Below, one piece after another: positions 51,424 through 61,297 of a stretch of DNA of 64,000 bases. This DNA is from Pseudomonas sp. DG56-2 (lineage in GTDB: Bacteria > Pseudomonadota > Gammaproteobacteria > Pseudomonadales > Pseudomonadaceae). The notes beneath the pieces were generated by a model, which ran no database searches, was not told the DNA's origin, and saw nothing but the letters and a program-made list of their open reading frames with translations. The position numbers and the translations under genes are program-made. The stretch spans positions 308,501 through 372,500 of the forward strand of contig NZ_CP032311.1 in assembly GCF_004803755.1 (NCBI RefSeq), read 5' to 3'. Position 1 is the stretch's first letter. Each line of letters begins with the position of its first letter.

Positions 51424-52524
51424 ATGTCCAACACCTTCCTCAATCCGGTCAGCACCCAGACCTGGGCCAACGGCCGCCACATCGTGCGTTGCGTAAAGGT
51501 GATCCAGGAAACCTGGGATGTGCGCACTTTCTGTTTCATGGCCGACCAGCCGATCATGTTCTTCTTCAAGCCGGGGCAGTTCGTGACCCTGGAGCTGGAG
51601 ATCGATGGCGAGCCGATCATGCGTTCGTACACCATTTCCAGCTCGCCTTCGGTGCCCTACAGCTTTTCCGTGACCATCAAGCGGGTGCCGGGGGGCAGGG
51701 TTTCCAACTGGCTGCACGACACCCTGCACGAGGGCCAGGAACTGGCGGTTCATGGTCCGGTGGGGTTGTTCAATGCCATCGACTTCCCGAGCCCCAAGGT
51801 GCTGTACCTGAGCGGTGGCGTCGGCATCACGCCGGTGATGTCCATGGCTCGCTGGTTCTACGACACCAACGGCAATGTGGATATGGTCTTTGTGCACAGC
51901 GCGCGCTCGCCCAAAGACATCATTTATCACCGCGAGCTTGAGCACATGGCGTCGCGGATCGACAACTTCAGCTTGCACATTATTTGCGAGAAGCATGGCC
52001 TGGGAGAGCCCTGGGCGGGCTATCGCGGTTATTTGAACCAGAAGCTGATGGAGTTGATTGCTCCGGACTATTTGGAGCGGGAGATTTTCTGCTGCGGGCC
52101 TACGCCCTATATGCATGCGGTCAAGCGCATGCTCGAAGGTAGCGGCTATGACATGAGCCGTTACCATGAGGAGTCTTTCGGGGCGACCCCGGCGGAGGTC
52201 AAGGCCGATGCGGTGGAGCTTGCCGAACAGGCTGCCGATGCCCCGGAGGTAGACAATGCCGACCTGCATCAGGTCGAGTTCACCGCCACTGGCAAGAGCA
52301 TTCGCGTGGCGCCTGGCGAAACCGTGCACGCGGCGGCGGCCAAACTTGGCTTGATGATTCCCAAGGCCTGCGGCATGGGAATATGCGGCACCTGCAAGGT
52401 GCTCAAACTGGGCGGCGAGGTGGAGATGGAGCACAACGGCGGCATCACCGATGATGATGTCGCCGAAGGCTATATCCTTTCTTGCTGCAGCGTGCCCAAG
52501 GGCGACGTGCGTATCGAGTTCTGA
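51424..52524 (+). CDS. gbcB: Glycine betaine monooxygenase reductase subunit
   Basis: A 366-residue ferredoxin reductase with fused ferredoxin. The FAD domain has RSYTISSSPS near residue 62, the NAD domain GGVGITPVMSMARWF near 133, and the C-terminal plant-type 2Fe-2S domain CGMGICGTCK with a final Cys in ILSCCSVPKG. It passes electrons from NADH to GbcA. GGAG at 51414-51417 is well spaced for the ATG at 51424, not for the ATG at 51418, so 51424 is chosen; this gives the usual length. Confidence 0.94.
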   Translation: MSNTFLNPVSTQTWANGRHIVRCVKVIQETWDVRTFCFMADQPIMFFFKPGQFVTLELEIDGEPIMRSYTISSSPSVPYSFSVTIKRVPGGRVSNWLHDTLHEGQELAVHGPVGLFNAIDFPSPKVLYLSGGVGITPVMSMARWFYDTNGNVDMVFVHSARSPKDIIYHRELEHMASRIDNFSLHIICEKHGLGEPWAGYRGYLNQKLMELIAPDYLEREIFCCGPTPYMHAVKRMLEGSGYDMSRYHEESFGATPAEVKADAVELAEQAADAPEVDNADLHQVEFTATGKSIRVAPGETVHAAAAKLGLMIPKACGMGICGTCKVLKLGGEVEMEHNGGITDDDVAEGYILSCCSVPKGDVRIEF

Positions 52525-52548
52525 CTGGGGGCTTTTGCCCCGCGATGA

Positions 52549-54174
52549 TCAGACGCTGAAGCGTGCCACCAGCCCGTTCAGGTCAACTGCCAGACGTGAC
52601 AGCTCGGCGCTTGCCGCGCTGGTCTGGTGGGCGCCGGTGGCCGATTGCACCGACAGGTCGTTGATATTGACCAGGTTGCGGTCTACTTCGCGAGCCACCT
52701 GGGCCTGTTCCTCGGCAGCGCTGGCAATGACCAGGTTACGCTCGTTGATTTCGGCTACGGCGCCGGTGATGGTGTCCAGCGCCAGGCCTGCGCCGCGGGC
52801 AATGTTGAGCGTCGACTCGGCGCGCTCGGTGCTGTTGCGCATGGAGTTGACCGCTTGTTCGGTACCGCCCTGGATACTGCCGATCATGCGTTCGATTTCG
52901 CTGGTTGATTGCTGGGTGCGATGCGCCAGGGCGCGGACTTCATCAGCAACCACGGCAAATCCGCGACCGGCTTCGCCGGCCCTTGCCGCTTCGATGGCGG
53001 CATTGAGTGCCAACAGGTTGGTCTGGTCGGCCAGGCCACGAATTACGTCGAGCACCTTACCGATATCGCGAGACTCTTCCGCCAGGTTGCCGATCAGATC
53101 GGCAGTACCCTGGACATCGACACTCATGCGCTCGATGGCGCTGACAGTTTCCAGCACCAGGTCGCGGCCATCACCTGCCGAGCGCGTGGCTTCCTTGGAT
53201 GCTTCCGAGGTGCTGACGGCATTGCGCGCCACTTCTTCGACGGCGCTGGTCATTTCGGTGACCGCCGTGGCGGCCTGTTCGATCTCGTTGTTCTGTTGTT
53301 GCAGGCCACGGGCGCTTTCGTCCGTAACACTGTTCAATTCTTCGGCAGCTGAAGCCAGTTGAGTGGCAGAACCGGCAATCAGCTGCAGTGTATCGCGCAG
53401 CTTGTCTTGCATCTTGGCCATGGCTCGCAGTAGGCGGGCGGCTTCATCATGGCCTTCGGTGTGGATGTTGCGGGTGAGATCGCCTTCGGCAATGCGTTCG
53501 GCGGCCTGCAGGGCATCATCGATAGGTTTGACGATACTGCGGGTCAGCAGCAAGGCGCAGCCCAGGGTCAGCACAGTGGCGACCAGCAGCAGGCTGATCA
53601 CCAGGGTAACGGCGTTGGAATACTGTTCTGCAGCCGTCTGGTTGATCGTACGGGTTTGCTCGGTGTTGATGCTGACCAGTTGATCCATGACGCTGTTGAT
53701 CTGCTCGGAACTGTTGAGCATGTCGCGGTTGATCAGGTTGCGCAGGGTTTCCAGGTCGTTGTTTTGCGAGGCCAGTTGCATGCGATTTTCCAACTCGCGG
53801 TACTGGCCGAGCAACTGCACATACTGGTTATAGGCGGCGCGCTCTTGAGCGCCATAGATGAGCGGTTCGTAGACCTTGCGGGCTTCGTCGATCTGCTGGT
53901 TGCGCTGGGCGATCAGATTGCGCGTGTTCTGCAACGTGTCGGCTTCGCGATTGAGTAGCAACCGATAGGACAGGGTGCGCAGGCGCAGAGTCAACTGGGT
54001 GAGCTGATCGACGTTGGTAATGCTGGGTACGGTGGAGTTCTCGATAATTTCGCCGGCCTGGCGAATCTTGCTCATTTGGTTCAGCGCAAACAGACCCAGC
54101 CCCAGCATCAGCGCGCCAATCAGGGCAAACCCCAGCAGCGCGCGCGGGGCAATATTCATGTTACGAAGGGACAT
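52549..54174 (-). CDS. Methyl-accepting chemotaxis protein, four-helix-bundle sensor
   Basis: A 541-residue transducer. TM1 ([20 protein letters not shown]) is near residue 15 and TM2 ([20 protein letters not shown]) near 195, enclosing a periplasmic 4HB_MCP-type domain of about 155 residues. A HAMP domain ([20 protein letters not shown]) and a signalling domain with [20 protein letters not shown] at the tip follow. The start at 54174 is the ATG with GGAAG upstream. Its ligand is unknown; location beside gbcAB makes a methylated amine or amino acid worth testing. Confidence 0.9.
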   Translation of the reverse strand: MSLRNMNIAPRALLGFALIGALMLGLGLFALNQMSKIRQAGEIIENSTVPSITNVDQLTQLTLRLRTLSYRLLLNREADTLQNTRNLIAQRNQQIDEARKVYEPLIYGAQERAAYNQYVQLLGQYRELENRMQLASQNNDLETLRNLINRDMLNSSEQINSVMDQLVSINTEQTRTINQTAAEQYSNAVTLVISLLLVATVLTLGCALLLTRSIVKPIDDALQAAERIAEGDLTRNIHTEGHDEAARLLRAMAKMQDKLRDTLQLIAGSATQLASAAEELNSVTDESARGLQQQNNEIEQAATAVTEMTSAVEEVARNAVSTSEASKEATRSAGDGRDLVLETVSAIERMSVDVQGTADLIGNLAEESRDIGKVLDVIRGLADQTNLLALNAAIEAARAGEAGRGFAVVADEVRALAHRTQQSTSEIERMIGSIQGGTEQAVNSMRNSTERAESTLNIARGAGLALDTITGAVAEINERNLVIASAAEEQAQVAREVDRNLVNINDLSVQSATGAHQTSAASAELSRLAVDLNGLVARFSV

Positions 54175-54448
54175 AGTGGTCTTCCGGAGGGGGAAAATAG
54201 CGCGCACTTCATGCGACAGATTGAGGATTGCCTTGCCTATCGGTCAACATTTGGCAGACTTGAGGGGTGGATGATCAAACTGTGAGGCAGCAAGCAACTT
54301 TCCTGACAAGCGGACATCTGTAGCGGGAACCAGACTGCCTAAGCCAGGTCAATCTGCACCAGGCCGAAGCGTCTAACCCGATATCCCTGGCTAGCACGCG
54401 GACTTTTCTTTATCGTGTGCGCCCCCTGAAAAACCCGAGAAGGCAATC

Positions 54449-54679
54449 ATGTTGGAAACTTCCCTCAGTCAATTGGAACAACTCGTCAGCGACCTGGTAC
54501 AAAAGAATCAGGAATTGAGCGAACGCAACGAGCAGATCAACGCGCAACTGGCCCAGGCCAAGGATGAAAACGAGAGCCTGCAACTGGCGCTGATGGAACA
54601 GGAAGAAAAGCAGGGCTCTACTGCTGCACGCATCCAGGCTCTGGTTGAGCGCGCAAGCGCTGGTGCCGTCAACGCATGA
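54449..54679 (+). CDS. ZapB-like coiled-coil protein (TIGR02449 type)
   Basis: A 76-residue protein that is almost entirely coiled coil (LSQLEQLVSDLVQKNQELSE, NEQINAQLAQAKDENESLQL). It matches the TIGR02449 family found just upstream of zapA and is analogous to ZapB, linking Z-ring proteins. AAGG precedes the ATG at 54449. Its stop overlaps the zapA ATG by four bases, giving translational coupling. The region 54175-54448 holds no other gene. Confidence 0.85.
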   Translation: MLETSLSQLEQLVSDLVQKNQELSERNEQINAQLAQAKDENESLQLALMEQEEKQGSTAARIQALVERASAGAVNA

Positions 54680-54978
54680 GAACTTCAGCACAGCCGATCA
54701 ATGTCGTGTCGATTCTCGGCAGCGATTATTCGATCAAGGCTCCCGAAGGCCAGGAGCAGGCCCTGGCGCAGGCCGTGCAGATGCTCAACGCCTCGCTGGC
54801 CGAAACCAAACGTAAATATCCGACGCTGATCGGTGACAAGCTGCTGGTTCTTGCAGCTCTCAACCTCTGCTCGCAGCAGATCGATCTGCAAGCGCAGCAC
54901 CAGCAAGCCCTCGACCGTTACCAAGAGCAAGTCAGCGCCACGGTCGATGCCATTGCCCGGACCATCGGCGACAGCTGA
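54676..54978 (+). CDS. zapA: Cell division protein ZapA
   Basis: A 100-residue ZapA that bundles FtsZ filaments. [20 protein letters not shown] is the N-terminal globular part and [20 protein letters not shown] leads into the C-terminal coiled coil. It overlaps the coiled-coil gene by four bases. In most Pseudomonas zapA is followed by the 6S RNA gene, but here only 155 bases separate it from a chemoreceptor gene, so this may be a second copy. Confidence 0.88.
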   Translation: MRTSAQPINVVSILGSDYSIKAPEGQEQALAQAVQMLNASLAETKRKYPTLIGDKLLVLAALNLCSQQIDLQAQHQQALDRYQEQVSATVDAIARTIGDS

Positions 54979-55011
54979 CAGGCCCCCGCAACTCCCATTT
55001 TCTCTTTTGCT

Positions 55012-55038
55012 CGCTCACTGCCCCGCTGGCAGTGAGCG
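55012..55038 (+). terminator. Stem-loop after zapA
   Basis: CGCTCACTGCC and GGCAGTGAGCG form a perfect 11-bp stem with a CCGCT loop, 33 bases after the zapA stop. A weak T run follows (ATTGTTG), so it is likely a terminator. Confidence 0.7.
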
Positions 55039-55133
55039 GCATTGTTGTGGGTCAATGGAATTATTGTATTTCCACCTGTATACAATTGGCCTGGCTATTG
55101 CAGCACAAGGCTTATTTACCCGGGGGAAGATTC

Positions 55134-57071
55134 ATGCAGTTTTGGCGGCGCAGCATTCAGTGGCAATTGATCGCAAGCATGGGCGCAGCCCTGTTGGTGA
55201 GCATTCTTATCGTGGTCGGAATCTACTCGGTGGCCGTCAATCGCCTGACCGAACGTTACCTGGTCGATACCGCCTTACCAGCGAGCATTGAGGCAATTCG
55301 TAACGACATCGAGCGCATGTTGAGCCGTCCGCTGACCGCTGCGGCCGACATTGCCAACAACACCCTGCTGCGCGACTGGCTGGCCGCAGGTGAAGACAGT
55401 GCCCAAGCGCCGCAATTCATTGAGTATCTCGAAGCCTTGCGCCAGAAAAACCAGGCGTTCACGGCATTGTTCGCAGGCACCGAAACCAATCACTACTACA
55501 ACGAAAAAGGCCTGGACCGGACCCTGAGCCGCAGCAACCCGGCGGACAAATGGTTTTACGGTTTCATCGACAGCGGCAACCCGCGCCTGCTCAACATCGA
55601 CACCGATGGCAGCACCGGTGAGTTGGCGCTTTTTATCGACTATCGGGTGGAGAAGGCCGGTAAGTTGGTGGGGATCGCCGGGCTTGGCCTGCGCATGACC
55701 GAGCTGTCGGAGCTGATCCACAACTTCAGCTTCGGTGAGCGTGGACGGGTGTTTCTCGTGCGCAGTGATGGTCTGATTCAAGTTCACCCGCAACAGGAGT
55801 TGAGCGGCAAGAAAAAACTCTCCGAGCAAATCGGCGAGTCCGCAGCCCAGGCTGTGCTGAGCAAGGGTGATGGTTTGCACAGTAGCCGTTTCGAGCGCGA
55901 TGGCGAGGGCTTCTTGGCGTTGAGCCTGCCGCTTCGCGACTTGAACTGGACCCTGGTTGCCGAAGTACCAGAAGCGCAGATCTACGCTCCTGTACGTGAA
56001 ACGGTCTGGTTGACCAGCCTGATTGGCGGCGCGGTGGCACTGGTATCGCTATTGCTGGTGGTGTTGTTGGCCCGTGGCATTGTCCGGCCGATTCGTCGGG
56101 TAACTGGCGCCCTGTTGGCGATTGGTAATGGGGGCGGTGATCTGAGCCAGCGCCTGGATGAATCGCGCGCCGATGAACTGGGCGATCTGGCCCGTGGATT
56201 CAATCGCTTTATTGATAGCCAGCGGACCTTGATTGGCGAAGTGCTGCGCACCAGCGAGCGTTTGCACAGGGCTGTTGCACAAGTGACCCAGGTGGTGGAC
56301 AACACTGCCGAACGTTCCGGACGTCAGCAGGAAATGACCGAGATGGTCGCCACGGCGGTGCATGAAATGGGCCTTACCGTACAGGACATTGCCCAGAATG
56401 CTGGCAATGCCGCGCAGGCATCGGAAACAGCCCGCACAGAAGCGCTCGAGGCGCGTGAAGTGGTCCGGCGCTCGATTGCCCATATAGAGGGCATGTCGGG
56501 TGAGATTGGCCAGGCCGCCCACGCCGTGGGTGAATTGGCCAATGAAGTGGCATCGATTGACGAAGTATTGGCAGTGATTCGCAGTATTTCCGAGCAAACC
56601 AACCTGCTGGCGCTCAATGCAGCCATTGAAGCTGCACGGGCAGGTGAGATGGGCCGCGGCTTTGCCGTGGTTGCCGACGAGGTGCGCACATTGGCCCGGC
56701 GTACCCAGGTGTCTACCGATGAAGTGCAGCAGATGATCCTGCGTCTGAAGCACGGCGCCGGTAGCGCTGTGGCGTCGATGCAGGCTGGGCAGGTGGCAAC
56801 GGGCACCGGGGTGCAATCCAGCCAGCAGACCGGCGCTTCACTGAGCACCATTACCGATAAGGTCGAACACATCAGCGATATGAACCATCAAGTGGCGACG
56901 GCAACTGAAGAGCAGTCGGCGGTGACTGAAGAGATCAATCGTACTGTTCAGGGGATATCCGATCTGGCGCGGCAAACAGCGTCGGAAGTGCAGGGGTGTC
57001 GAGAGGAATGCCAGGCACTGCGCGGCTTGGCGGATGACCTGGCGCGGCAGATGGGCGGCTTCAGGTTGTAG
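55134..57071 (+). CDS. Methyl-accepting chemotaxis protein with dCache sensor (McpH-like)
   Basis: A 645-residue transducer. TM1 ([20 protein letters not shown]) is near residue 13, followed by a periplasmic double-Cache domain of about 280 residues ([53 protein letters not shown]). TM2 is near residue 290, then HAMP and a signalling domain with [20 protein letters not shown]. The position next to ltaE and glyA recalls McpH of P. putida KT2440, a purine-derivative receptor, but ligand identity is inferred from synteny memory only. Start at 55134 with GGGGGAAG upstream. Confidence 0.88.
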   Translation: MQFWRRSIQWQLIASMGAALLVSILIVVGIYSVAVNRLTERYLVDTALPASIEAIRNDIERMLSRPLTAAADIANNTLLRDWLAAGEDSAQAPQFIEYLEALRQKNQAFTALFAGTETNHYYNEKGLDRTLSRSNPADKWFYGFIDSGNPRLLNIDTDGSTGELALFIDYRVEKAGKLVGIAGLGLRMTELSELIHNFSFGERGRVFLVRSDGLIQVHPQQELSGKKKLSEQIGESAAQAVLSKGDGLHSSRFERDGEGFLALSLPLRDLNWTLVAEVPEAQIYAPVRETVWLTSLIGGAVALVSLLLVVLLARGIVRPIRRVTGALLAIGNGGGDLSQRLDESRADELGDLARGFNRFIDSQRTLIGEVLRTSERLHRAVAQVTQVVDNTAERSGRQQEMTEMVATAVHEMGLTVQDIAQNAGNAAQASETARTEALEAREVVRRSIAHIEGMSGEIGQAAHAVGELANEVASIDEVLAVIRSISEQTNLLALNAAIEAARAGEMGRGFAVVADEVRTLARRTQVSTDEVQQMILRLKHGAGSAVASMQAGQVATGTGVQSSQQTGASLSTITDKVEHISDMNHQVATATEEQSAVTEEINRTVQGISDLARQTASEVQGCREECQALRGLADDLARQMGGFRL

Positions 57072-57077
57072 ATCGAT

Positions 57078-57128
57078 TCGTGGGGCAAGCTGGCTCGTGC
57101 AACTGCGACGACTCGGCTTGCCCCACGA
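57078..57128. repeat. REP-like palindrome between chemoreceptor and ltaE
   Basis: TCGTGGGGCAAGC (57078-57090) and GCTTGCCCCACGA (57116-57128) are perfect inverted arms around 25 bases. It lies between convergent genes and can serve both as a terminator. Confidence 0.8.
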
Positions 57129-57136
57129 TATGGCTG

Positions 57137-58177
57137 TCAGGCACTCATCACTTGACGGATGTCCGCTGCCAGCTCCCGCACCCGCGCCTCTTCGGTGTCC
57201 CACGAGCACATGAACCGTGCGCCACCGCTGCCGATGAAGGTGTAGAAGCGCCAGCCCTTGTTGCGCAAGGCTTCCAAAGCAGGTTCGGACATCTGCAGGA
57301 ACACCCCGTTGGCTTCGACCGGGAACATCAGCTCCACACCCGGCACGTCGCTCACCAATTGGCTGAGCAACTGTGCGCAGCGGTTGGCGTGGGCGCCGTA
57401 TTTGAGCCAGGCGTCACCTTCGAGCAGGCCCACCCAAGGGGCAGACAGAAAACGCATTTTCGAAGCCAACTGACCGGCCTGCTTGCAGCGGTAGTCGAAA
57501 TCCTCAGCCAGATCGCGATTGAAGAACAAGATCGCTTCACCCACGGCCATGCCGTTTTTGGTGCCACCAAAGCACAGTACATCGACGCCGGCTTTCCAGG
57601 TCAGCTCGGCTGGCGAGCAGCCAAGGTAAGCGCAGGCGTTGCTGAAGCGGGCGCCGTCCATGTGCAGGTTCAGTCCCAGCTCTTTGCAGGTGGCACTGAT
57701 TGCCTTGAGTTCGTCCGGGCGGTAGACGCTGCCCACCTCGGTGGCTTGGGTAATGGTGACCACGCGTGGCTTGGGGTAGTGGATGTCCTGGCGTTTCAGC
57801 GCGACTTCACGAATCGATTCGGGGGTCAGCTTGCCGGCCACGCTGCGGGCAGTCAGCAGTTTTGAGCCGTTGGAGAAGAACTCCGGAGCGCCGCATTCGT
57901 CGGTTTCGACGTGGGCGGTTTCCGAGCAGATTACGCTGTGATAGCTCTGGCACAAGGACGACAGCGCCAGCGAGTTGGCCGCGGTGCCGTTGAAGGCGAA
58001 AAACACTTCGCAGTCGGTTTCGAACAGTTTGCGAAAGTACTCGGCGGCACGGGCAGTCCATTGGTCGTCGCCGTAGGAACGGTCGTGACCCTGGTTGGCT
58101 TTTTCCATCGCGGCCCAGGCTTCCGGGCAGATACCTGAGTAGTTGTCGCTGGCGAATTGCTGGCTTTGATCTGTCAT
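57137..58177 (-). CDS. ltaE: Low-specificity L-threonine aldolase
   Basis: A 346-residue PLP enzyme splitting L-threonine into glycine and acetaldehyde. FASDNYSGICPEAWAAMEKA opens the chain; the PLP lysine is in CFGGTKNGMAVGEAI near residue 205, and the Asp that binds the pyridine nitrogen in HMDGARFSNACAY. It is placed among genes that produce and consume glycine, divergent from glyA. The 251 bases between them hold a worn REP arm near 58256-58303. Confidence 0.93.
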   Translation of the reverse strand: MTDQSQQFASDNYSGICPEAWAAMEKANQGHDRSYGDDQWTARAAEYFRKLFETDCEVFFAFNGTAANSLALSSLCQSYHSVICSETAHVETDECGAPEFFSNGSKLLTARSVAGKLTPESIREVALKRQDIHYPKPRVVTITQATEVGSVYRPDELKAISATCKELGLNLHMDGARFSNACAYLGCSPAELTWKAGVDVLCFGGTKNGMAVGEAILFFNRDLAEDFDYRCKQAGQLASKMRFLSAPWVGLLEGDAWLKYGAHANRCAQLLSQLVSDVPGVELMFPVEANGVFLQMSEPALEALRNKGWRFYTFIGSGGARFMCSWDTEEARVRELAADIRQVMSA

Positions 58178-58428
58178 GACACTGTCCTGTGAACGACGCA
58201 GATCAGCACTCTAAACCAAGAAATGTGGCGTCGCCTATACAAAGCATCGGGGGGAAGCCTGCTCCTGGCTAGCGCGGTTGGAGCGGGCTTGTCCTGCGAT
58301 GAGGCTGCATGTCGTAAACGCACCACTGCAAGGCGTGCGTAGGCATCTAGGCTGTCTGCGTCGGTCATACCATCGCTGAAAAGGGCAATTGCCCCATAAG
58401 AACCGATGCCGCTGCCGGGAGAGACGCA

Positions 58429-59682
58429 ATGTTCAGCAAGCAAGACCAGATCCAGGGTTACGACGATGCACTGCTGGCGGCGATCAATGCCGAAGAGCAA
58501 CGCCAGGAAGATCACATTGAACTGATCGCCTCGGAGAACTACACCAGCAAGCGCGTCATGCAGGCCCAAGGCAGCGGCCTGACCAACAAATACGCTGAAG
58601 GCTATCCGGGCAAGCGCTACTACGGCGGTTGCGAGCATGTGGATAAAGTCGAGCAACTGGCTATCGATCGCGCCAAGCAATTGTTCGGCGCCGACTATGC
58701 CAACGTCCAGCCGCATTCAGGCTCTTCGGCCAACAGCGCCGTGTACCTGGCCCTGCTGCAAGCGGGTGACACTATTCTGGGCATGAGCCTGGCGCATGGC
58801 GGTCACTTGACGCACGGTGCCAAGGTGTCGTCTTCGGGCAAGTTGTACAACGCCGTGCAGTACGGCATCGATACCGACACAGGGTTGATCGACTACGATG
58901 AAGTCGAACGTCTGGCTGTGGAAAGCCAGCCGAAGATGATCGTTGCCGGTTTCTCGGCTTACTCGAAAACTCTCGATTTTCCACGTTTTCGTCAGATCGC
59001 TGACAAGGTCGGGGCCTACCTGTTCGTCGACATGGCGCACGTTGCCGGCCTGGTTGCCGCGGGCCTCTATCCAAACCCGCTGCCATATGCCGACGTGGTC
59101 ACTACTACGACGCATAAAACCCTGCGTGGTCCGCGTGGCGGCCTGATCCTGGCGCGCAGCAACGAGGAAATCGAGAAGAAGCTCAATGCAGCCGTATTCC
59201 CTGGCGCACAAGGTGGCCCGCTGATGCATGTGATCGCGGCCAAGGCGGTGTGCTTCAAGGAAGCTCTGGAACCTGGCTTCAAGGCCTATCAGCAGCAGGT
59301 CATCGACAATGCCCAGGCCATGGCCAAGGTGTTCATCGATCGCGGTTTCGATGTGGTTTCCGGCGGCACCGACAACCACTTGTTCCTGGTTAGCCTGATT
59401 CTCCAGGGCCTGACCGGCAAGGATGCCGACGCTGCCCTGGGCCGCGCGCACATCACCGTCAACAAGAACGCCGTCCCGAATGACCCGCAGTCACCGTTCG
59501 TCACTTCTGGCCTGCGGATCGGCACCCCGGCCGTCACCAGCCGTGGCTTCAAGGTGGCCCAGTGTGAAGAGCTGGCAGGCTGGATCTGCGACATTCTCGA
59601 TAACCTCGGTGATGCCGATGTCGAGGCCGATGTTGCGAAGAACGTGTCGGCACTGTGTGCAGATTTTCCGGTTTATCGCTGA
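58429..59682 (+). CDS. glyA: Serine hydroxymethyltransferase
   Basis: A 417-residue PLP enzyme interconverting serine plus tetrahydrofolate and glycine plus methylenetetrahydrofolate. [20 protein letters not shown] is near the start and the PLP lysine is in [16 protein letters not shown] near residue 229. Lying 20 bases before soxB, it captures the methylene-THF made by sarcosine oxidase and turns glycine into serine for the dehydratase at 31-32 kb. This is the catabolic copy; another glyA is expected elsewhere in the genome. Confidence 0.96.
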   Translation: MFSKQDQIQGYDDALLAAINAEEQRQEDHIELIASENYTSKRVMQAQGSGLTNKYAEGYPGKRYYGGCEHVDKVEQLAIDRAKQLFGADYANVQPHSGSSANSAVYLALLQAGDTILGMSLAHGGHLTHGAKVSSSGKLYNAVQYGIDTDTGLIDYDEVERLAVESQPKMIVAGFSAYSKTLDFPRFRQIADKVGAYLFVDMAHVAGLVAAGLYPNPLPYADVVTTTTHKTLRGPRGGLILARSNEEIEKKLNAAVFPGAQGGPLMHVIAAKAVCFKEALEPGFKAYQQQVIDNAQAMAKVFIDRGFDVVSGGTDNHLFLVSLILQGLTGKDADAALGRAHITVNKNAVPNDPQSPFVTSGLRIGTPAVTSRGFKVAQCEELAGWICDILDNLGDADVEADVAKNVSALCADFPVYR

Positions 59683-59702
59683 GTGGTCCAGGAGTGAAAA
59701 CT

Positions 59703-60953
59703 ATGCAACGTTACTCGGGCTTCGGCCTCTTCAAACACTCGCTCAGCCATCACGAAAACTGGCAGCGCATGTGGCGCACGCCGACCCCGAAAAAGGTCTA
59801 CGACGTGGTCATCGTCGGCGGTGGCGGGCATGGCCTGGCCACTGCCTACTACCTGGCCAAGCAACACGGCATCACCAACGTTGCAGTGGTCGAGAAGGGC
59901 TGGCTGGGCGGTGGCAACACTGCACGCAACACCACCATCGTGCGCTCCAACTATTTGTGGGATGAGTCGGCGCACCTTTATGAACACGCCATGAAGCTTT
60001 GGGAAGGCTTGTCTCAGGACATCAACTACAACGTGATGTTCTCCCAGCGCGGGGTCTACAACCTGTGCCACACCCTGCAGGACATGCGTGATTCGGAACG
60101 TCGGGTCAGTGCCAACCGCCTCAACGGTGTCGATGGCGAACTGCTCAATGCCCAGCAGGTCGCCGACGAGATTCCTTACCTGGACTGCTCGAAGAACACC
60201 CGCTACCCCATCATCGGTGCCACCGTGCAGCGGCGCGGTGGCGTCGCCCGTCATGACGCCGTGGCCTGGGGCTTTGCCCGCGCCGCCGACGCCTTGGGCG
60301 TTGACCTGATCCAGCAGACCGAAGTGATCGGTTTTCGCAAGGAAAACGGCGTGGTCATCGGGGTCGAGACCAACAAGGGCTTCATCGGCGCCAAGCGCGT
60401 CGGTGTGGTCACCGCAGGTAACTCCGGGCACATGGCCAAGCTTGCCGGCTTCCGTCTGCCGATCGAATCGCATCCGCTGCAGGCACTGGTGTCCGAGCCG
60501 CTCAAGCCGATCATCGACAGTGTGATCATGTCCAACGCCGTGCATGGCTACATCAGCCAATCCGACAAGGGTGATCTGGTCATCGGTGCCGGTATCGATG
60601 GATGGGTCGGCTACGGTCAGCGCGGTTCCTACCCGGTAATCGAGCACACCTTGCAAGCCATCGTCGAAATGTTCCCGATTCTTTCGCGGGTGCGCATGAA
60701 CCGCCAGTGGGGCGGCATCGTCGACACCACGCCGGACGCTTGCCCGATCATCTCCAAGACCCCAGTCAAGAACATGTTCTTCAACTGTGGCTGGGGCACC
60801 GGTGGCTTCAAGGCCACGCCGGGTTCGGGCAACGTCTTTGCCGCCAGTCTGGCCAAGGGCGAAATGCACCCGCTGGCCAAACCTTTTTCCATCGACCGTT
60901 TCCACAACGGCGCACTGATCGACGAACACGGCGCTGCCGCTGTCGCCCACTAA
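59703..60953 (+). CDS. soxB: Heterotetrameric sarcosine oxidase, beta subunit
   Basis: A 416-residue FAD and FMN-binding subunit. The FAD fingerprint is [20 protein letters not shown] near residue 35. [14 protein letters not shown] near 178 contains the histidine expected to bind FMN covalently. [18 protein letters not shown] and [17 protein letters not shown] are typical of the C-terminal part. The complex oxidises sarcosine to glycine with methylene-THF and H2O2. AGGAG precedes the ATG at 59703. Second gene of glyA-soxBDA. Confidence 0.95.
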   Translation: MQRYSGFGLFKHSLSHHENWQRMWRTPTPKKVYDVVIVGGGGHGLATAYYLAKQHGITNVAVVEKGWLGGGNTARNTTIVRSNYLWDESAHLYEHAMKLWEGLSQDINYNVMFSQRGVYNLCHTLQDMRDSERRVSANRLNGVDGELLNAQQVADEIPYLDCSKNTRYPIIGATVQRRGGVARHDAVAWGFARAADALGVDLIQQTEVIGFRKENGVVIGVETNKGFIGAKRVGVVTAGNSGHMAKLAGFRLPIESHPLQALVSEPLKPIIDSVIMSNAVHGYISQSDKGDLVIGAGIDGWVGYGQRGSYPVIEHTLQAIVEMFPILSRVRMNRQWGGIVDTTPDACPIISKTPVKNMFFNCGWGTGGFKATPGSGNVFAASLAKGEMHPLAKPFSIDRFHNGALIDEHGAAAVAH

Positions 60954-60967
60954 CAGGAGAAGTCCCC

Positions 60968-61297
60968 ATGTTGCATATCTTCTGTCCCCACTGCGGCGAG
61001 CTGCGCTCCGAGGAAGAGTTCCACGCTGCAGGCCAGGCGCATATTCCGCGGCCGCTGGACCCTAACGCCTGCTCCGACGAGGAGTGGGGCGATTACATGT
61101 TCTTTCGCGACAACCCCCGCGGCCTGCATCACGAGCTGTGGATACACGCTGCCGGATGCCGCCAGTACTTCAATGCCACCCGTGACACGGTGACCTACGA
61201 AATTCTGGAAACCTATCCGATCGGCGCCAAGCCGCAAGTGACCGGCAAAAGCACCAGCCCGCAGTTGGCAGTCAGTGGTCAGGGAGAAAAGGTATGA
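60968..61297 (+). CDS. soxD: Heterotetrameric sarcosine oxidase, delta subunit
   Basis: A 109-residue subunit with the zinc site formed by MLHIFCPHCGELRSEEEF near the start and a His and Cys in HELWIHAAGCRQYFNATRD. It stabilises the oxidase complex. The start at 60968 follows soxB by 14 bases with AGGAGA upstream. Its stop overlaps the soxA start by four bases (ATGA). Confidence 0.94.
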   Translation: MLHIFCPHCGELRSEEEFHAAGQAHIPRPLDPNACSDEEWGDYMFFRDNPRGLHHELWIHAAGCRQYFNATRDTVTYEILETYPIGAKPQVTGKSTSPQLAVSGQGEKV

